From: Gammaproteobacteria bacterium
GTDB lineage: Bacteria; Pseudomonadota; Gammaproteobacteria; Steroidobacterales; Steroidobacteraceae
NCBI GenBank assembly: GCA_947452065.1
Contig: CANGBB010000003.1
Coordinates: 151,460-215,459, forward strand
Length of the DNA stretch: 64,000 nt
Direction: 5' to 3'
Under the pieces are notes generated by a model. It saw nothing but the letters and a program-made list of their open reading frames with translations, was not told where the DNA came from and did not search any database. The position numbers and the translations under genes are program-made. Below, piece after piece: positions 21,397 through 32,215 of this stretch; the stretch's first letter is position 1, and each line of letters opens with the position of its first letter.

Positions 21397-22281
21397 ATGA
21401 GTCAATTACCCATGGGTCGCCTCCCCGGAACACTGGGTCCGGAGGCCACCGAGTTCATTGAGCGTTTGCAGCTCGATCTGGCGCGGCTCGAGCTCGAGTT
21501 GCCTGGTGTCCCGGAAGTTGCTCTGTCATTGCAGCAGCTGCTGGCCGATGAGGCTGTCAGCATGGATCGCGTGCTGCGCGTGGTCAGCACAGAACCCCTC
21601 CTCGCCGCTCGCATCATCCGCCTTGCCAGTTCCGCCGCGTTGAATCCCCGTGGCATCCCGGTCACGGATCTGCGCAATGCCGTGATCCGTCTGGGCTTCA
21701 ACGCGCTTCGCGCTGCGGCCGCCGGCTTCGCGATCACTCAGGTGCAGTTGGCGCAGCGTTACAAGGACGTGATGCCACAGCTCACTCAGCTGAAGGACCA
21801 GAGCGTATCGATGGCCGCCGCCGCCTGTGTGGTGGCGCGTCACAGCCAGCGTGTCAGTCCTGATACGGCACTGCTGGCTGGCCTGATGACGGCGGTGGGC
21901 AAGATCTGCTTGGTGGCGCGCAGTGCGAACTCGTCGTACATGCAAACCCATCCGGAAGTCTTTCAAGAAGTGGTGCGCGACTGGCATGCGGAAGTGGCCC
22001 GCGAGTTGCTGACCCGATGGGGCGTATCAGAGGACATCATCGAAGCCATGCATGGCTATCAGACCCATCGTGCTGCGAAGCGCGGTCTGTTCATGCTGAT
22101 GGATGTACTCGCTGTGGCCGATGTCCTCACTGCTCCGGAAATGACCACAGAGATGCGCATGGAATTGCTGGAGTCGCAGCTAACGGCGCAGCGCATCGGC
22201 CTGCAACCGCAGGACTGCGTCATGCTATTAGAAGATTCGCAGGCCGAGCTCGACTCACTGCGCAGCGCACTGGCGCCCTGA
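21397..22281 (+). CDS. HDOD domain protein
   Basis: 294 residues. The region about 35-235 matches the HDOD domain: LPGVPEVALSLQQLLADEAVSMDRVLRVVSTEP-type start split by LLAARIIRLASSA, then LRNAVIRLGFNAL and a degenerate HD-like LLAGLMTAVGK. HDOD proteins lack the metal-binding HD pair and act in signalling, often linked to cyclic-di-GMP or motility. No output domain is attached. It is preceded by an unusual inverted repeat that may control its translation. It converges with plsC, with 12 bp between stops. Confidence 0.82.
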   Translation: MSQLPMGRLPGTLGPEATEFIERLQLDLARLELELPGVPEVALSLQQLLADEAVSMDRVLRVVSTEPLLAARIIRLASSAALNPRGIPVTDLRNAVIRLGFNALRAAAAGFAITQVQLAQRYKDVMPQLTQLKDQSVSMAAAACVVARHSQRVSPDTALLAGLMTAVGKICLVARSANSSYMQTHPEVFQEVVRDWHAEVARELLTRWGVSEDIIEAMHGYQTHRAAKRGLFMLMDVLAVADVLTAPEMTTEMRMELLESQLTAQRIGLQPQDCVMLLEDSQAELDSLRSALAP

Positions 22282-22293
22282 AGCCGGCGCGCG

Positions 22294-23016
22294 TCAGCCC
22301 TGTGTGAGGTCGGTGGGAGGGCCGGAGTGCGCCTCGATCCAGGCTTGCACTTGCAGATTCAATTCGCGCGGCTCGCGACCGGTGGTGTCGATGGGTTCAC
22401 CAATCACCACGCGGATCGTCCCGGGTTTTTTCATCAGGCCGCGGCGCGGCCAGTAGTACCCCGCGTCGTGCGCGACCGGCACCACGCGCGTACCGCTTTC
22501 AATGGCCAGCAGCGCACCGCTGATGCCGTACTTGCGTGTCTGCCCCGGCGGCATGCGCGTGCCTTCGGGGAAGATCACGACCCAGAGTCCCTCGGCCAAG
22601 CGTGCCTTGCCCTGCTCCAGCACGCTTTTCACAGCGATCTGGCCCGCTCCGCGATCGACGGCAATCGCGCGCAACAGACGCACGCCCCACCCCACGAACG
22701 GCAGCCAAGTCAGCTCGCGCTTGAGCACCCAAGCCTGCGGCGGCAGCAGCACGGTTTGTGCAAAGGTCTCCCAACTGGACGAGTGCTTCACCAGAGCGAC
22801 ATGTGCACCGTCCGGCAGATTGCTGGCTCCCTCGACCCGATAGTCCAGGCGACAGGTGTGCTTCAGCACCCACAACAACACCCTGCCCCAAGTGCGTGCC
22901 AGTCCGAAGCGATGACGGAAGGGAACGAGCGGTCCGACGAACGCAAAGAAGATTGCATAGGCGCCGGTCCATACGAACAGGAAAGTCGTGAAGACCAGTG
23001 AGCCCAGAAACTGCAT
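22294..23016 (-). CDS. plsC: 1-acyl-sn-glycerol-3-phosphate acyltransferase
   Basis: 240-residue PlsC-type acyltransferase that makes phosphatidic acid. An N-terminal membrane helix (residues about 5-25) is followed by acyltransferase block I HSSSWETF, with glutamate in place of the usual aspartate of HX4D as in a recognisable proteobacterial subgroup, and block III FPEGTRMPPGQ. It follows glyS by 5 bp on the same strand, as in other Gammaproteobacteria where plsC is near glyQS (there often with gmhB in between, absent here). Confidence 0.9.
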   Translation of the reverse strand: MQFLGSLVFTTFLFVWTGAYAIFFAFVGPLVPFRHRFGLARTWGRVLLWVLKHTCRLDYRVEGASNLPDGAHVALVKHSSSWETFAQTVLLPPQAWVLKRELTWLPFVGWGVRLLRAIAVDRGAGQIAVKSVLEQGKARLAEGLWVVIFPEGTRMPPGQTRKYGISGALLAIESGTRVVPVAHDAGYYWPRRGLMKKPGTIRVVIGEPIDTTGREPRELNLQVQAWIEAHSGPPTDLTQG

Positions 23017-23021
23017 CGCGC

Positions 23022-25111
23022 TCAGCCCGGCAGCAGCGACAAATCGGCAATGCGAGTGAACAGGCTCCGCAGCCGCGCCAGAAGCGCCAGCCGGTTGCCG
23101 CGCAGTGCCGCATCGGGATCGTTCACGAGCACGGAATCGAAGAATGCGTCCACTTCCGGACGCAGGAGCGAGAGGTGCATGAACGCCTCGTTGTACTGCC
23201 CGGCTGCGATGGCTGCTTCGACCCGTGGCTGGGTATCGGCGACAACGCGGTGCAAGGCTTGTTCCGCTGGGTGATGCAGCAGCGCTGCATCGACATGGAC
23301 CGGCGCTGCCTCAGCAGATTTGCGCAGGATGTTGGCGCTGCGCTTGTTGGCCGCAGCCAAGCTTGCCGCAGCAGGCTCGCGCATAAAGACGGCCAATGCA
23401 TGCAATCGTGCGTCGAAATCCGGCACCGTAGTGGGCTCGGTAGCCAGCACGGCATCAAACATCTCGGTGGTGATTCCGGTGGCAGCCGACTGCTCCAGAT
23501 ACTGGGCGCGCAGCCGCTCCATGATGAAGGCCTGTACCTCGGCGGGGATTGCCGCGGTGTCCTGCACGGGCTGCGCGCGTACCGCAGCGGCCACGATCTC
23601 GGGCAGCGACAGCGGCAGGCGGTGTTCGAGCAGGATGCGCAGCACGCCGATGGCAGCTCGCCGCAGCGCGAACGGATCGCGGGTGCCGCTGGGCTTCTGG
23701 CCGATCGCAAAGATGCCAGCCAGCGTATCCAGCCGGTCGGCCAGCGACACAGTGATGCCGGCCGGCGTGCTGGGCAGAGCGTCGCCGGCACCACGCGGCA
23801 GGTAGTGTTCGCGGACCGCCTCGGCGACTTCGGTGTTCAGACCGTCGGCCAGGGCGTAGTAGCGACCCATGATGCCCTGCAGCTCCGGGAATTCGCCCAC
23901 CATGGAGCTGAGCAGATCGCACTTGCACAACTCAGCCGCCTCGGCGGCACGCGCTGGATCCGCCCCGGTCACCGGGACAATCTGTCTGGCCAGCGCTTCG
24001 ATGCGGCGCACCTTGTCGCCGATGGACCCCAGCTTGGCCTGGAAGGTGACGGTGTCGAGCCCGGCGCGCAGGGAACGCAGCGGCTGGCGGCGGTCCTGTT
24101 CATAAAAGAAGGCGGCATCGGACAGTCGCGGCCGCACCACCCGCTCGTTGCCGGCGCGGACCACCGACTCGTCGGTACTTTCGATGTTGCTGACGGTAAT
24201 GAACCAGGGCAACAGTTCACCGCCGGCACCCTGCACCGGGAAGTAGCGCTGATGATCCTGCAGTGTCGAGATCAGGACCTCGCGCGGCAGGTCGAGGAAC
24301 CGCTCCTCGAATCGGCCGGCCACCGGCACGGGCCATTCGACCAATGCGGTGACCTCGTCCAGCAAGGCGGGGTTGATGAGCGCCCGGCCGCCGAGGCTGG
24401 CCGCCTTCTCTTCCACCTGTAGGCGGATCCGCTCCCGACGCGTCTCAAAGTGGGCAACCACTTTGCCGCGAGTCAGGAGCAACCGGTCGTAGCTGGCCGG
24501 GGCGGTGACGCGGATCGGCTTCGGGGCCATGAAGCGATGACCGCGGGTGACCTGGCCGGCATCGGTGTCCAGCACTCGCGCGGTCAATGTCTCGCGCCCA
24601 AACAGCAGGATGAGCCAGTGCACGGGGCGGACGAATTCCGCCTCGCCCGCACCCCAGCGCATGCGCTTCGGGATGGGCAGTGCGGCCAGTGCCGTGGTCA
24701 CGAATCCGGGCAGCAGATCGGCCGTCGGAGTGCCGGGACGCATGCCGCTGTAGGACAGGTACTCGGTCCCTTTGGGGTCGGTCTCGCGCTCCAGTTTGTC
24801 GAGCTCGACACCGCAGGTGGCGGCGAAGGAGGTGGCCGCGCGCGTTGGCTCACCGGCCGCATCGAAGGCGGCACGGACGGGCGGACCACGGCGCTTCAGC
24901 TGCTGATCGGGCTGCTGTTCGACGAGACCGCGGACCCGGACGGCCAGACGCCTTGGGGTCGAAAAAGATTCCAATTGGCGGTATTTGAGTCCTGATTGAT
25001 TCAACTGCGATTCAATGCTGCCGGCGAAGGCCAGCTCAAGATCGCGCAGCGCCTTCGGCGGCAACTCCTCGGTGCCGACCTCGACCAGAAAGTCCCGGCG
25101 TGCTGTGGCGC

Positions 25112-25115
<4 letters not shown>
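23022..25115 (-). CDS. glyS: Glycyl-tRNA synthetase beta subunit
   Basis: 697 residues (E. coli 689). Together with GlyQ it forms the alpha2beta2 bacterial glycyl-tRNA synthetase; the beta chain carries tRNA-binding domains. It opens [17 protein letters not shown] and contains [20 protein letters not shown], a family hallmark. The C-terminal anticodon-binding-like region is intact. The start overlaps the glyQ stop as ATGA, so the subunits are coupled in stoichiometry. Confidence 0.98.
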
Positions 25116-26041
<926 letters not shown>

Positions 26042-26112
26042 GGCGTGTGCACTATGGGATGCGGATGCGGCGAAGCGCGCGAGTATACAGCCGCGAGACG
26101 CGGTCAGCGCCG

Positions 26113-26129
26113 TGCACGGGTTTGGGGCG
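26113..26129 (+). promoter_or_regulatory. NtrC enhancer site 1 (candidate)
   Basis: TGCAC-N7-GGGCG; the left half is a perfect match and the right half 3/5 to the NtrC dyad TGCAC-N7-GTGCA. The centre lies about 138 bp before the start predicted from the sigma-54 promoter, close to the -140 site of E. coli glnA. Confidence 0.55.
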
Positions 26130-26142
26130 GGCAGACGCAAAG

Positions 26143-26159
26143 CGCTCTATACTGGTGCG
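26143..26159 (+). promoter_or_regulatory. NtrC enhancer site 2 (candidate)
   Basis: CGCTC-N7-GTGCG; left half 3/5 and right half 4/5 to the NtrC dyad. The centre lies 30 bp from site 1 and about 108 bp before the predicted transcription start, matching the -108 position in E. coli. Confidence 0.55.
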
Positions 26160-26232
26160 TCGGCGGGCGTCGGTCAGGGGTACATCTGCTGTAACTCCCG
26201 GATTCAGCGAAAGTTCTGACTCTCTACCGTTT

Positions 26233-26248
26233 TGGCACGAACTCTGCA
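26233..26248 (+). promoter_or_regulatory. Sigma-54 promoter of glnA
   Basis: TGGCACGAACTCTGCA: GG and GC dinucleotides separated by exactly 10 bp, with flanks matching the -24/-12 consensus TGGCACG-N4-TTGCA except one base. The predicted start is near 26259, leaving a leader of about 46 nt with a GAGGAGA Shine-Dalgarno before glnA. Confidence 0.85.
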
Positions 26249-26304
26249 TTCTCTGACCAGCCGTAGGTCAGCGTTCAATTAAAAGAGGATCTCGAGGAGA
26301 AGCA

Positions 26305-27714
26305 ATGAAACCAAGTGAAGTCGTCAATCTGATCAAGGAAAAAGACGTCAAGTACGCCGACCTGCGCTTCACGGACACCCGTGGCAAGGAACAGCATGTG
26401 ACGATCCCGTCCCGCTATGTGGACGAGGATTTCTTTACTGAAGGCAAGATGTTTGACGGTTCATCGATCGCCGGTTGGAAGGGGATCAACGAATCCGACA
26501 TGATCCTGATGCCGGACGCCTCGACCGCGATCATGGATCCGTTCTTTGCGGACGCCACGGTCAACATCCGTTGCGACATCATCGAGCCGGCGACGATGAA
26601 GGGCTATGAGCGCGATCCTCGCTCGCTCGGCAAGCGCGCTGAGGCTTATCTGAAGTCCACCGGCATCGCCGATGGCGCGCTGTTTGGTCCGGAAAACGAA
26701 TTCTTCATCTTCGACAGCGTTCGCTGGAACAACGAGATGCGCGGCTGCAGCTACGAGATCGACTCGATGCAGGGCTCTTGGAACAGCAACACAGCCTACC
26801 CCGAAGGCAACATGGGCCATCGCCCGGGCGTGAAGGGCGGCTACTTCCCGGTCCCGCCGGTCGATGGCTTCCAGGACATCCGCGCCGCGATGTGCGAAGC
26901 CATCGCGCAGATGGGCATGAAGGTCGAGGTGCACCACCATGAAGTGGCCACGGGCGGCCAGTGCGAGATCGGCGTTGGCGCCGGCGGCCTGGTCAAGAAG
27001 GCCGATGAGGTGCAGATCCTGAAGTACTGCGTGCACAACGTAGCGCACCAGCACGGCAAGTCCGCAACGTTCATGCCGAAGCCGCTGGTCGGCGATAACG
27101 GCAGCGGCATGCATGTGCACCAGTCGCTGCAGAAGGACGGCAAGGCGCTGTTCGCGGGTGACAAGTACGGCGGTCTGTCTGAAACCGCGCTGTACTACAT
27201 CGGCGGCATCATCAAGCACGCCAAGGCGATCAATGCGTTCACCAACCCGGGTACCAACAGCTACAAGCGTCTGGTGCCGGGCTTCGAAGCGCCCGTGATG
27301 CTGGCCTACTCGGCTCGCAATCGCAGCGCGTCGATCCGCATTCCTTGGGTGAGCAACCCGAAGGCCCGCCGCATCGAAGTGCGCTTCCCCGATTCTGCTG
27401 CCAATCCGTACCTGGCCTTCGCGGCCATGCTGATGGCCGGTCTCGACGGTATCCAGAACAAGATCCACCCGGGCGATCCGGCTGACAAGGATCTGTATGA
27501 CCTGGAGCCGGAAGAGGCCAAGCACATCCCGCAGGTTTGCAGCTCACTCGACATGGCGCTCGAGCATCTGGACAAGGACCGCGAGTTCCTGAAGAAGGGC
27601 GGCGTGTTCACGGATGACCTCATCGACGCCTACATCGGGCTGAAGATGCAGGAAGTCACGCGTTTCCGCATGTCGACGCATCCCGTCGAACTCGACATGT
27701 ACTACAGCGTGTGA
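26305..27714 (+). CDS. glnA: Glutamine synthetase type I
   Basis: Makes glutamine from glutamate, ammonia and ATP; dodecameric. 469 residues, exactly the E. coli GlnA length. Visible motifs: [18 protein letters not shown] (latch region), NEFFIFD metal/substrate segment, and the adenylylation site DLYDLEPEE with Tyr at about residue 398, so activity is probably controlled by GlnE. Transcription is set by the sigma-54 promoter and two NtrC sites upstream; ntrB and ntrC follow on the same strand after a strong hairpin. Confidence 0.99.
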   Translation: MKPSEVVNLIKEKDVKYADLRFTDTRGKEQHVTIPSRYVDEDFFTEGKMFDGSSIAGWKGINESDMILMPDASTAIMDPFFADATVNIRCDIIEPATMKGYERDPRSLGKRAEAYLKSTGIADGALFGPENEFFIFDSVRWNNEMRGCSYEIDSMQGSWNSNTAYPEGNMGHRPGVKGGYFPVPPVDGFQDIRAAMCEAIAQMGMKVEVHHHEVATGGQCEIGVGAGGLVKKADEVQILKYCVHNVAHQHGKSATFMPKPLVGDNGSGMHVHQSLQKDGKALFAGDKYGGLSETALYYIGGIIKHAKAINAFTNPGTNSYKRLVPGFEAPVMLAYSARNRSASIRIPWVSNPKARRIEVRFPDSAANPYLAFAAMLMAGLDGIQNKIHPGDPADKDLYDLEPEEAKHIPQVCSSLDMALEHLDKDREFLKKGGVFTDDLIDAYIGLKMQEVTRFRMSTHPVELDMYYSV

Positions 27715-27726
27715 TGCAGTGATGAA

Positions 27727-27765
27727 GCGCGGCACGGCCAGCCAACTGTTCTGGCCGTGCCGCGC
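27727..27765 (+). terminator. Strong hairpin between glnA and ntrB
   Basis: Perfect 15-bp GC-rich stem (27727-27741 with 27751-27765) and 9-nt loop, 12 bp after the glnA stop. No T-run follows, so it is more likely a partial terminator or mRNA stabiliser that lets less transcription reach ntrBC than glnA, as in enteric glnALG. Confidence 0.7.
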
Positions 27766-27807
27766 AACTGCTGCACGCTTGGCTGAAAGCTACGGAAGCA
27801 TGCAGCG

Positions 27808-28911
27808 ATGAATCTCGATTTTCATGGCGTCTCGCCACTCGAACACTTTGACTCTACAGAGCTGATTGATGCGCTGGCCACCGGGGTTGCAGTGCTCGAC
27901 GCACAGCTCTGCGTGGTCTATGCGAACTTCGGTGCGCAGGATCTGCTCGGCATCGGCCTGAATCAGGCACGCGGCCGACCGGTCGGTACACTGCTGGTCA
28001 ATCCGACTGAAATCGAAACCCTGTTGCGCCGCTCTCTGGAACACGGAGAAACCTGTACGGCGCCCGAGCTGACACTGACTCCTCTGTCGATCAATCATGG
28101 CGAGCGTGCGCCTGTCGTGGTGGATGCCACCGTCACGCCGCTGGAAGGTGCGATCACGGGTCGACATCTGTTGCTCGAGCTGGCCGATGCGCGGGTACGC
28201 GCGCAGCTGACTCGCGAGAGCGAATTGCTGGCCCGCGTTGATGGCCGCCGGCTGATGGCGCGCCAGCTGGCGCATGAAATCAAGAATCCATTGGGCGGCT
28301 TGCGAGGCGCAGCGCAATTGCTCGATCGTGAGTTGCCGACCCCAGCGCTGCGTGAATACACCAGCGTGATATTGCGTGAGACCGACCGATTGCGCGCACT
28401 GGTCGACTCGATGCTGGGCACGTCCCGTCCGCCGGAGCTGCGGGTGATGAACGTGCATGAAATCTGCGAGCACGTTTATCGGCTGGTGAGCACTGAAGCA
28501 CCTGCAGCTGTGGTCATTGATCGTGATTACGATCCGAGCATCCCTGAAGCGCTGCTGGCGCGTGATGAGCTCGTGCAGGCATTGCTGAACCTGGTGCGTA
28601 ACGCACTGCAATCGGTGGCGCAGCGCGGTCGCATCGTGCTGCGTTCGCGCACCTTTTCCAATTTATCGCTCCGCGGAACGCGTCATCGCTTGGTGGCTTG
28701 CCTGCAGGTCGAGGATGACGGCCCCGGTGTGCCTGAGGCGGTGCGTGATTCGCTATTCGTGCCTCAGGTGACCGGTCGTAGCGACGGCACGGGTTTAGGT
28801 CTGGCCGTTGCGCAGGACATTGTGTCGCGACATCGCGGGCTGATCGAATATGACAGCCGTCCCGGGCGGACGGTGTTTTCAATACTGCTGCCGTTGGAGA
28901 TCTCAGGATGA
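27808..28911 (+). CDS. ntrB: Nitrogen regulation sensor kinase NtrB (GlnL)
   Basis: Cytoplasmic histidine kinase that senses nitrogen status through PII and phosphorylates NtrC. 367 residues. N-terminal PAS domain (about 20-130); dimerisation helix with H156 in QLAHEIKNPLGGLRGAAQLL; N box LNLVRNALQSV, G1 DDGPGVPE and G2 GTGLGLAVAQDI. No membrane segment. It overlaps ntrC by ATGA and follows glnA after the hairpin. Confidence 0.97.
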   Translation: MNLDFHGVSPLEHFDSTELIDALATGVAVLDAQLCVVYANFGAQDLLGIGLNQARGRPVGTLLVNPTEIETLLRRSLEHGETCTAPELTLTPLSINHGERAPVVVDATVTPLEGAITGRHLLLELADARVRAQLTRESELLARVDGRRLMARQLAHEIKNPLGGLRGAAQLLDRELPTPALREYTSVILRETDRLRALVDSMLGTSRPPELRVMNVHEICEHVYRLVSTEAPAAVVIDRDYDPSIPEALLARDELVQALLNLVRNALQSVAQRGRIVLRSRTFSNLSLRGTRHRLVACLQVEDDGPGVPEAVRDSLFVPQVTGRSDGTGLGLAVAQDIVSRHRGLIEYDSRPGRTVFSILLPLEISG

Positions 28912-30371
28912 ACGGGCGCGCGACGCAGGTTTTCGTGGTGGATGACGATGAGTCGATCCGCTGGGTGATGGAGCGGGCCCTGCGCAATGCAGGCATGCAG
29001 CCAACGATGTTCGATGCTGCCGAGCCGGCATTGGTGGCTCTGCGCAGTCGCGCCCCAGACGTACTGCTGACCGATGTACGCATGACAGGTCGCACGGGCC
29101 TGGAACTCATGCGTAACGCACACCAGCTATATCCGGACCTTCCGGTTGTGATCATGACCGCACATTCGGATCTGGACAGCGCCGTTGCAGCCTACGGCAG
29201 CGGCGCTTTTGAATATCTACCCAAGCCCTTTGATATCGATCAGGCGCTGGATCTGGTGCGCCGCGCAGCCGAGAGTGCGCGTCGCGGCAGCGCGACGGGT
29301 GCGGAGCCGGCGGTCGAAGGCGCCGCCAATCTGCCACCGATTCCTGGTTTGCTGGGTCGCGCACCGGCCATGCAACAGGTGTTTCGTGCGATCGGCCGGC
29401 TGTCACGCTCGAGCGTCAATGTGTTGATCACCGGCGAATCGGGCACCGGCAAGGAACTGGTCGCGCGCGCTCTGCATGAACACAGTCCTCGCGCCAAACG
29501 CCCGTTCATTGCATTGAACACTTCCGCCATCCCGTCGGAGTTGCTCGAGTCTGAACTCTTCGGTCACGAGAAGGGCGCCTTCACTGGTGCGGACTCCCAG
29601 CGCCGCGGGCGATTCGAGCAGGCCGATGGCGGCACGCTGTTTCTCGATGAGATTGGCGACATGGGTCTGTCACTGCAGACGCGACTGTTGCGCGTGCTGG
29701 CCGAAGGCGAGTTCTATCGTGTGGGTGGTCAATCACCCATCCGCGTGGATGTTCGCGTGATTGCAGCCACGCACCAGAATCTGGAGGAGCGGGTGCGCAG
29801 CGGCCAGTTCCGCGAAGATCTCTTCCATCGCCTGAATGTCATCCGTATCGAATTGCCTCCGCTGCGGTCACGCCGTGAGGATGTGCCGGCGCTGATCACG
29901 CATTACCTCAAGACGGCGGCGGCGGAGCTTGGCGTTGAACCCAAGGTGCTTTCGTCTTCGGTCGTCAGCCGTCTGGAAGACTACGGTTGGCCCGGCAATG
30001 TGCGCGAACTGGTGAATCTGTGCCGGCGACTGACGGTGCTCTCGCCCGGCAATGAGATTCATGCTGAGGATCTGCCGGCTGAATATGTGGCCGCCGGTGA
30101 TCGTAGCGGGAGTCTCGAAGTCGATTGGACGCAGGCGCTGCGCAGCTGGGCCGAAGGACAGGGCCTGAAGCCAGCAAAGCCTTTGTTGGATGTGGCCATG
30201 CCGGCATTCGAACGAACCATGATCCAGGTGGCACTGCGCGCCACGCAGGGGCACAAACAGGAAGCTGCGCGGCTGCTGGGCTGGGGTCGCAATACCCTGA
30301 CACGCAAGCTTCAGGAACTGGGCATGGATCAGGACCAGGACGAATCCGACCGGGCTGAGGGCGCCGCCTGA
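28908..30371 (+). CDS. ntrC: Nitrogen regulation response regulator NtrC (GlnG)
   Basis: Enhancer-binding activator of sigma-54 promoters, 487 residues. Receiver domain with D56 in LLTDVRM and the acidic pair in VVDDDES; AAA+ domain with GESGTGKE and the sigma-54 contact loop GAFTGA (near 225); and a C-terminal Fis-type HTH ([21 protein letters not shown]). It should act on the glnA enhancers 2.8 kb upstream. The C-terminus has an acidic extension after the HTH. Confidence 0.97.
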   Translation: MNGRATQVFVVDDDESIRWVMERALRNAGMQPTMFDAAEPALVALRSRAPDVLLTDVRMTGRTGLELMRNAHQLYPDLPVVIMTAHSDLDSAVAAYGSGAFEYLPKPFDIDQALDLVRRAAESARRGSATGAEPAVEGAANLPPIPGLLGRAPAMQQVFRAIGRLSRSSVNVLITGESGTGKELVARALHEHSPRAKRPFIALNTSAIPSELLESELFGHEKGAFTGADSQRRGRFEQADGGTLFLDEIGDMGLSLQTRLLRVLAEGEFYRVGGQSPIRVDVRVIAATHQNLEERVRSGQFREDLFHRLNVIRIELPPLRSRREDVPALITHYLKTAAAELGVEPKVLSSSVVSRLEDYGWPGNVRELVNLCRRLTVLSPGNEIHAEDLPAEYVAAGDRSGSLEVDWTQALRSWAEGQGLKPAKPLLDVAMPAFERTMIQVALRATQGHKQEAARLLGWGRNTLTRKLQELGMDQDQDESDRAEGAA

Positions 30372-30431
30372 TCCAGCGCCAATGATCCATCCCGCGCGCG
30401 CCGCAGATCGTCCGGCGCGTATCATTCGGGG

Positions 30432-31478
30432 ATGGTGAACTTTTTCCAGCAAGTCGTGGTTGGTAACCCGCTGCAGGATTGGCTGCTGGCGCTGCTGGCA
30501 TTCGTCCTGACCTTCAGTGTGCTGCCTTTGGTGCGAGGTCTCGTGCGCAAGGCGGCTGCGCGCTATTCGCCGCATGACCTGCCGCCGGCGCTGGCTCTGG
30601 CTCTTTACCTGATCAAGCGGACCAGCCGACTCTTTACGCTGGCCGTGGCGTTGTACTTCGCCGAACATTTGCTGACTTGGCCGGGCCGTGCAGATCGCAT
30701 GGCTGACATCGTGATGGTGGTCAGCTTCTGGCTGCAGGTTGGGCTATGGCTGATGGCGGCGGTGCGCTTTGGTTTGCAGCGTCGCACTGTCGAGGCGAAT
30801 GATCGACAGCTCGCAGGCACGCTGAACATCGTGATGTTCGTCGCAGGGTTGATCATCTGGACGGTGGTGGCGCTGCTGGCGCTGGAAAATCTCGGCGTCA
30901 ATATCACGGCTCTGGTTGCCGGGTTGGGTGTAGGCGGCATCGCGATTGCGCTGGCGGTCCAGACGATACTGAGCGATCTGTTTGCGTCCTTGTCGATCGC
31001 GCTCGACAAGCCTTTTGATGTGGGCGATTTGCTGCGCGTCGATGACTGCGAGGGAACGGTCGAGCAGATTGGCATCAAGAGCACGCGGCTGCGCAGTATC
31101 AGCGGTGAGCAGATCATCATCGCCAATGCCGACCTGCTCAAAAGTCGCGTGCGCAATTTTCAGCGTCTGCAGGAGCGACGTGCGCTGTTCACGCTGCGCC
31201 TGCCGCACAGTTCCACACCGGCGCAACTAGCGGAAATACCGCGCCTGGTGGGCGATGCGGTGCATAGCTATGAAGGCGCACGTTTCGTGCATTGCCTGCT
31301 CAAGAACATTGGCGAAAGTGCGCTGGAGTTTGAGGTGGTGTTTTTCGTGCCTGTTAAGGGCTCGGGCGAGCTCGCGCTGGCGCTCGATGTCGTGAATCGC
31401 ACGGTACTGAGTCGCTTCGCTGAGCTTGGGATCACTCTGGCTAGTTCCAACCAGACTATTGTCCTGCGCGAGCAATGA
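30432..31478 (+). CDS. Small-conductance mechanosensitive channel, MscS family
   Basis: 348 residues with about five N-terminal membrane helices and the MscS core: pore-lining helix ALVAGLGVGGIAIALAVQ, followed by FASLSIALDKPFDVGD and the beta domain GTVEQIGIKSTRLRS. It differs from classical E. coli MscS by the extra N-terminal helices, closer to YbdG/YnaI-like members. Such channels release solutes on hypo-osmotic shock. The hydrolase gene overlaps its end by 4 bp. Confidence 0.9.
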   Translation: MVNFFQQVVVGNPLQDWLLALLAFVLTFSVLPLVRGLVRKAAARYSPHDLPPALALALYLIKRTSRLFTLAVALYFAEHLLTWPGRADRMADIVMVVSFWLQVGLWLMAAVRFGLQRRTVEANDRQLAGTLNIVMFVAGLIIWTVVALLALENLGVNITALVAGLGVGGIAIALAVQTILSDLFASLSIALDKPFDVGDLLRVDDCEGTVEQIGIKSTRLRSISGEQIIIANADLLKSRVRNFQRLQERRALFTLRLPHSSTPAQLAEIPRLVGDAVHSYEGARFVHCLLKNIGESALEFEVVFFVPVKGSGELALALDVVNRTVLSRFAELGITLASSNQTIVLREQ

Positions 31479-32215
31479 GTGAGGACGATTCCGTTCTGAC
31501 CCGCATAGCGCCGCCGCCGCTGGCGCGTATCGCTTATGGTTCGCACGCGGAGCAGTACGCGCTGGTGTGGCAGGGTGGCGCGGTAGCCGCTACGCGCCCG
31601 CTGGTGTTGCTGCTGCATGGTGGCTACTGGCGACCGGCCTACGATCTGGCGCATATGAATTCCATGGCCGCAGTGCTGGCAGCAGAGGGCTGGACAGTGG
31701 CTAACGTGGAATACCGTCGTATTCCTGGCCATCCCGAGGCGATGGCCGAGGATCTGCATCTGGCATTGCAGGCTTTACTCGCACGCACTTCGCCGCACAA
31801 CGGGCGTGTGTTGGTAGCGGGGTTCTCAGCCGGCGGACATCTGGCGCTGTGGCTGGCTGCGACGCATGCGTCGCTCCAAGCTGTTGTGGCACTGGCGCCG
31901 GTGGCCAGTCTTGAGAAGGCGTTGCAACTGCGGCTGAGTAACGATGCCGTCAGCGAGTTTCTCGGGTCAGCGGCAACAACCTTGACTGACTGGGATCCCG
32001 AAGTCCGGCCGGACAGTCAGAGGCCGGCGTTCATCCTGCATGGTGATGCGGATGACACGGTGCCGCTGGAGTTGTCGCAACGCTACGTTGCACGCCATCC
32101 GCATGCGCAGCTCAAGGTGCTGCCGCACACCGGGCACTATGCGCTGATTGATCCATTGAGTCCGGCGTGGCCGGAAGTGCTTGCGGCCATGCGCCGCGCA
32201 TCCGAAGCGGCTTAG
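31475..32215 (+). CDS. Alpha/beta hydrolase, kynurenine formamidase/esterase-like
   Basis: 246 residues. Oxyanion motif HGGYWR (near 49), nucleophile elbow GFSAGGHLA, acid region HGDADDTVP and histidine in HTGHYAL give a complete catalytic triad. HGGYWR resembles the BD-FAE/kynurenine formamidase group, but no tryptophan-degradation genes adjoin it, so substrate is unknown. The ATG overlaps the MscS gene stop. At its 3' end the TAG shares bases with the opposing rlmE stop. Confidence 0.8.
   Translation: MSEDDSVLTRIAPPPLARIAYGSHAEQYALVWQGGAVAATRPLVLLLHGGYWRPAYDLAHMNSMAAVLAAEGWTVANVEYRRIPGHPEAMAEDLHLALQALLARTSPHNGRVLVAGFSAGGHLALWLAATHASLQAVVALAPVASLEKALQLRLSNDAVSEFLGSAATTLTDWDPEVRPDSQRPAFILHGDADDTVPLELSQRYVARHPHAQLKVLPHTGHYALIDPLSPAWPEVLAAMRRASEAA

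Noticed and set aside
22998..24422. 474-codon open frame on the plus strand opposite glyS
   Set aside because: It lies wholly antisense to the well-conserved glyS and plsC end, has no recognisable domain, and its arginine/glutamine/histidine-rich composition is typical of shadow frames in GC-rich genes.
26461..27525. 354-codon open frame antisense to glnA
   Set aside because: Complete overlap with glnA on the opposite strand and low-complexity shadow composition; no homology recognised.
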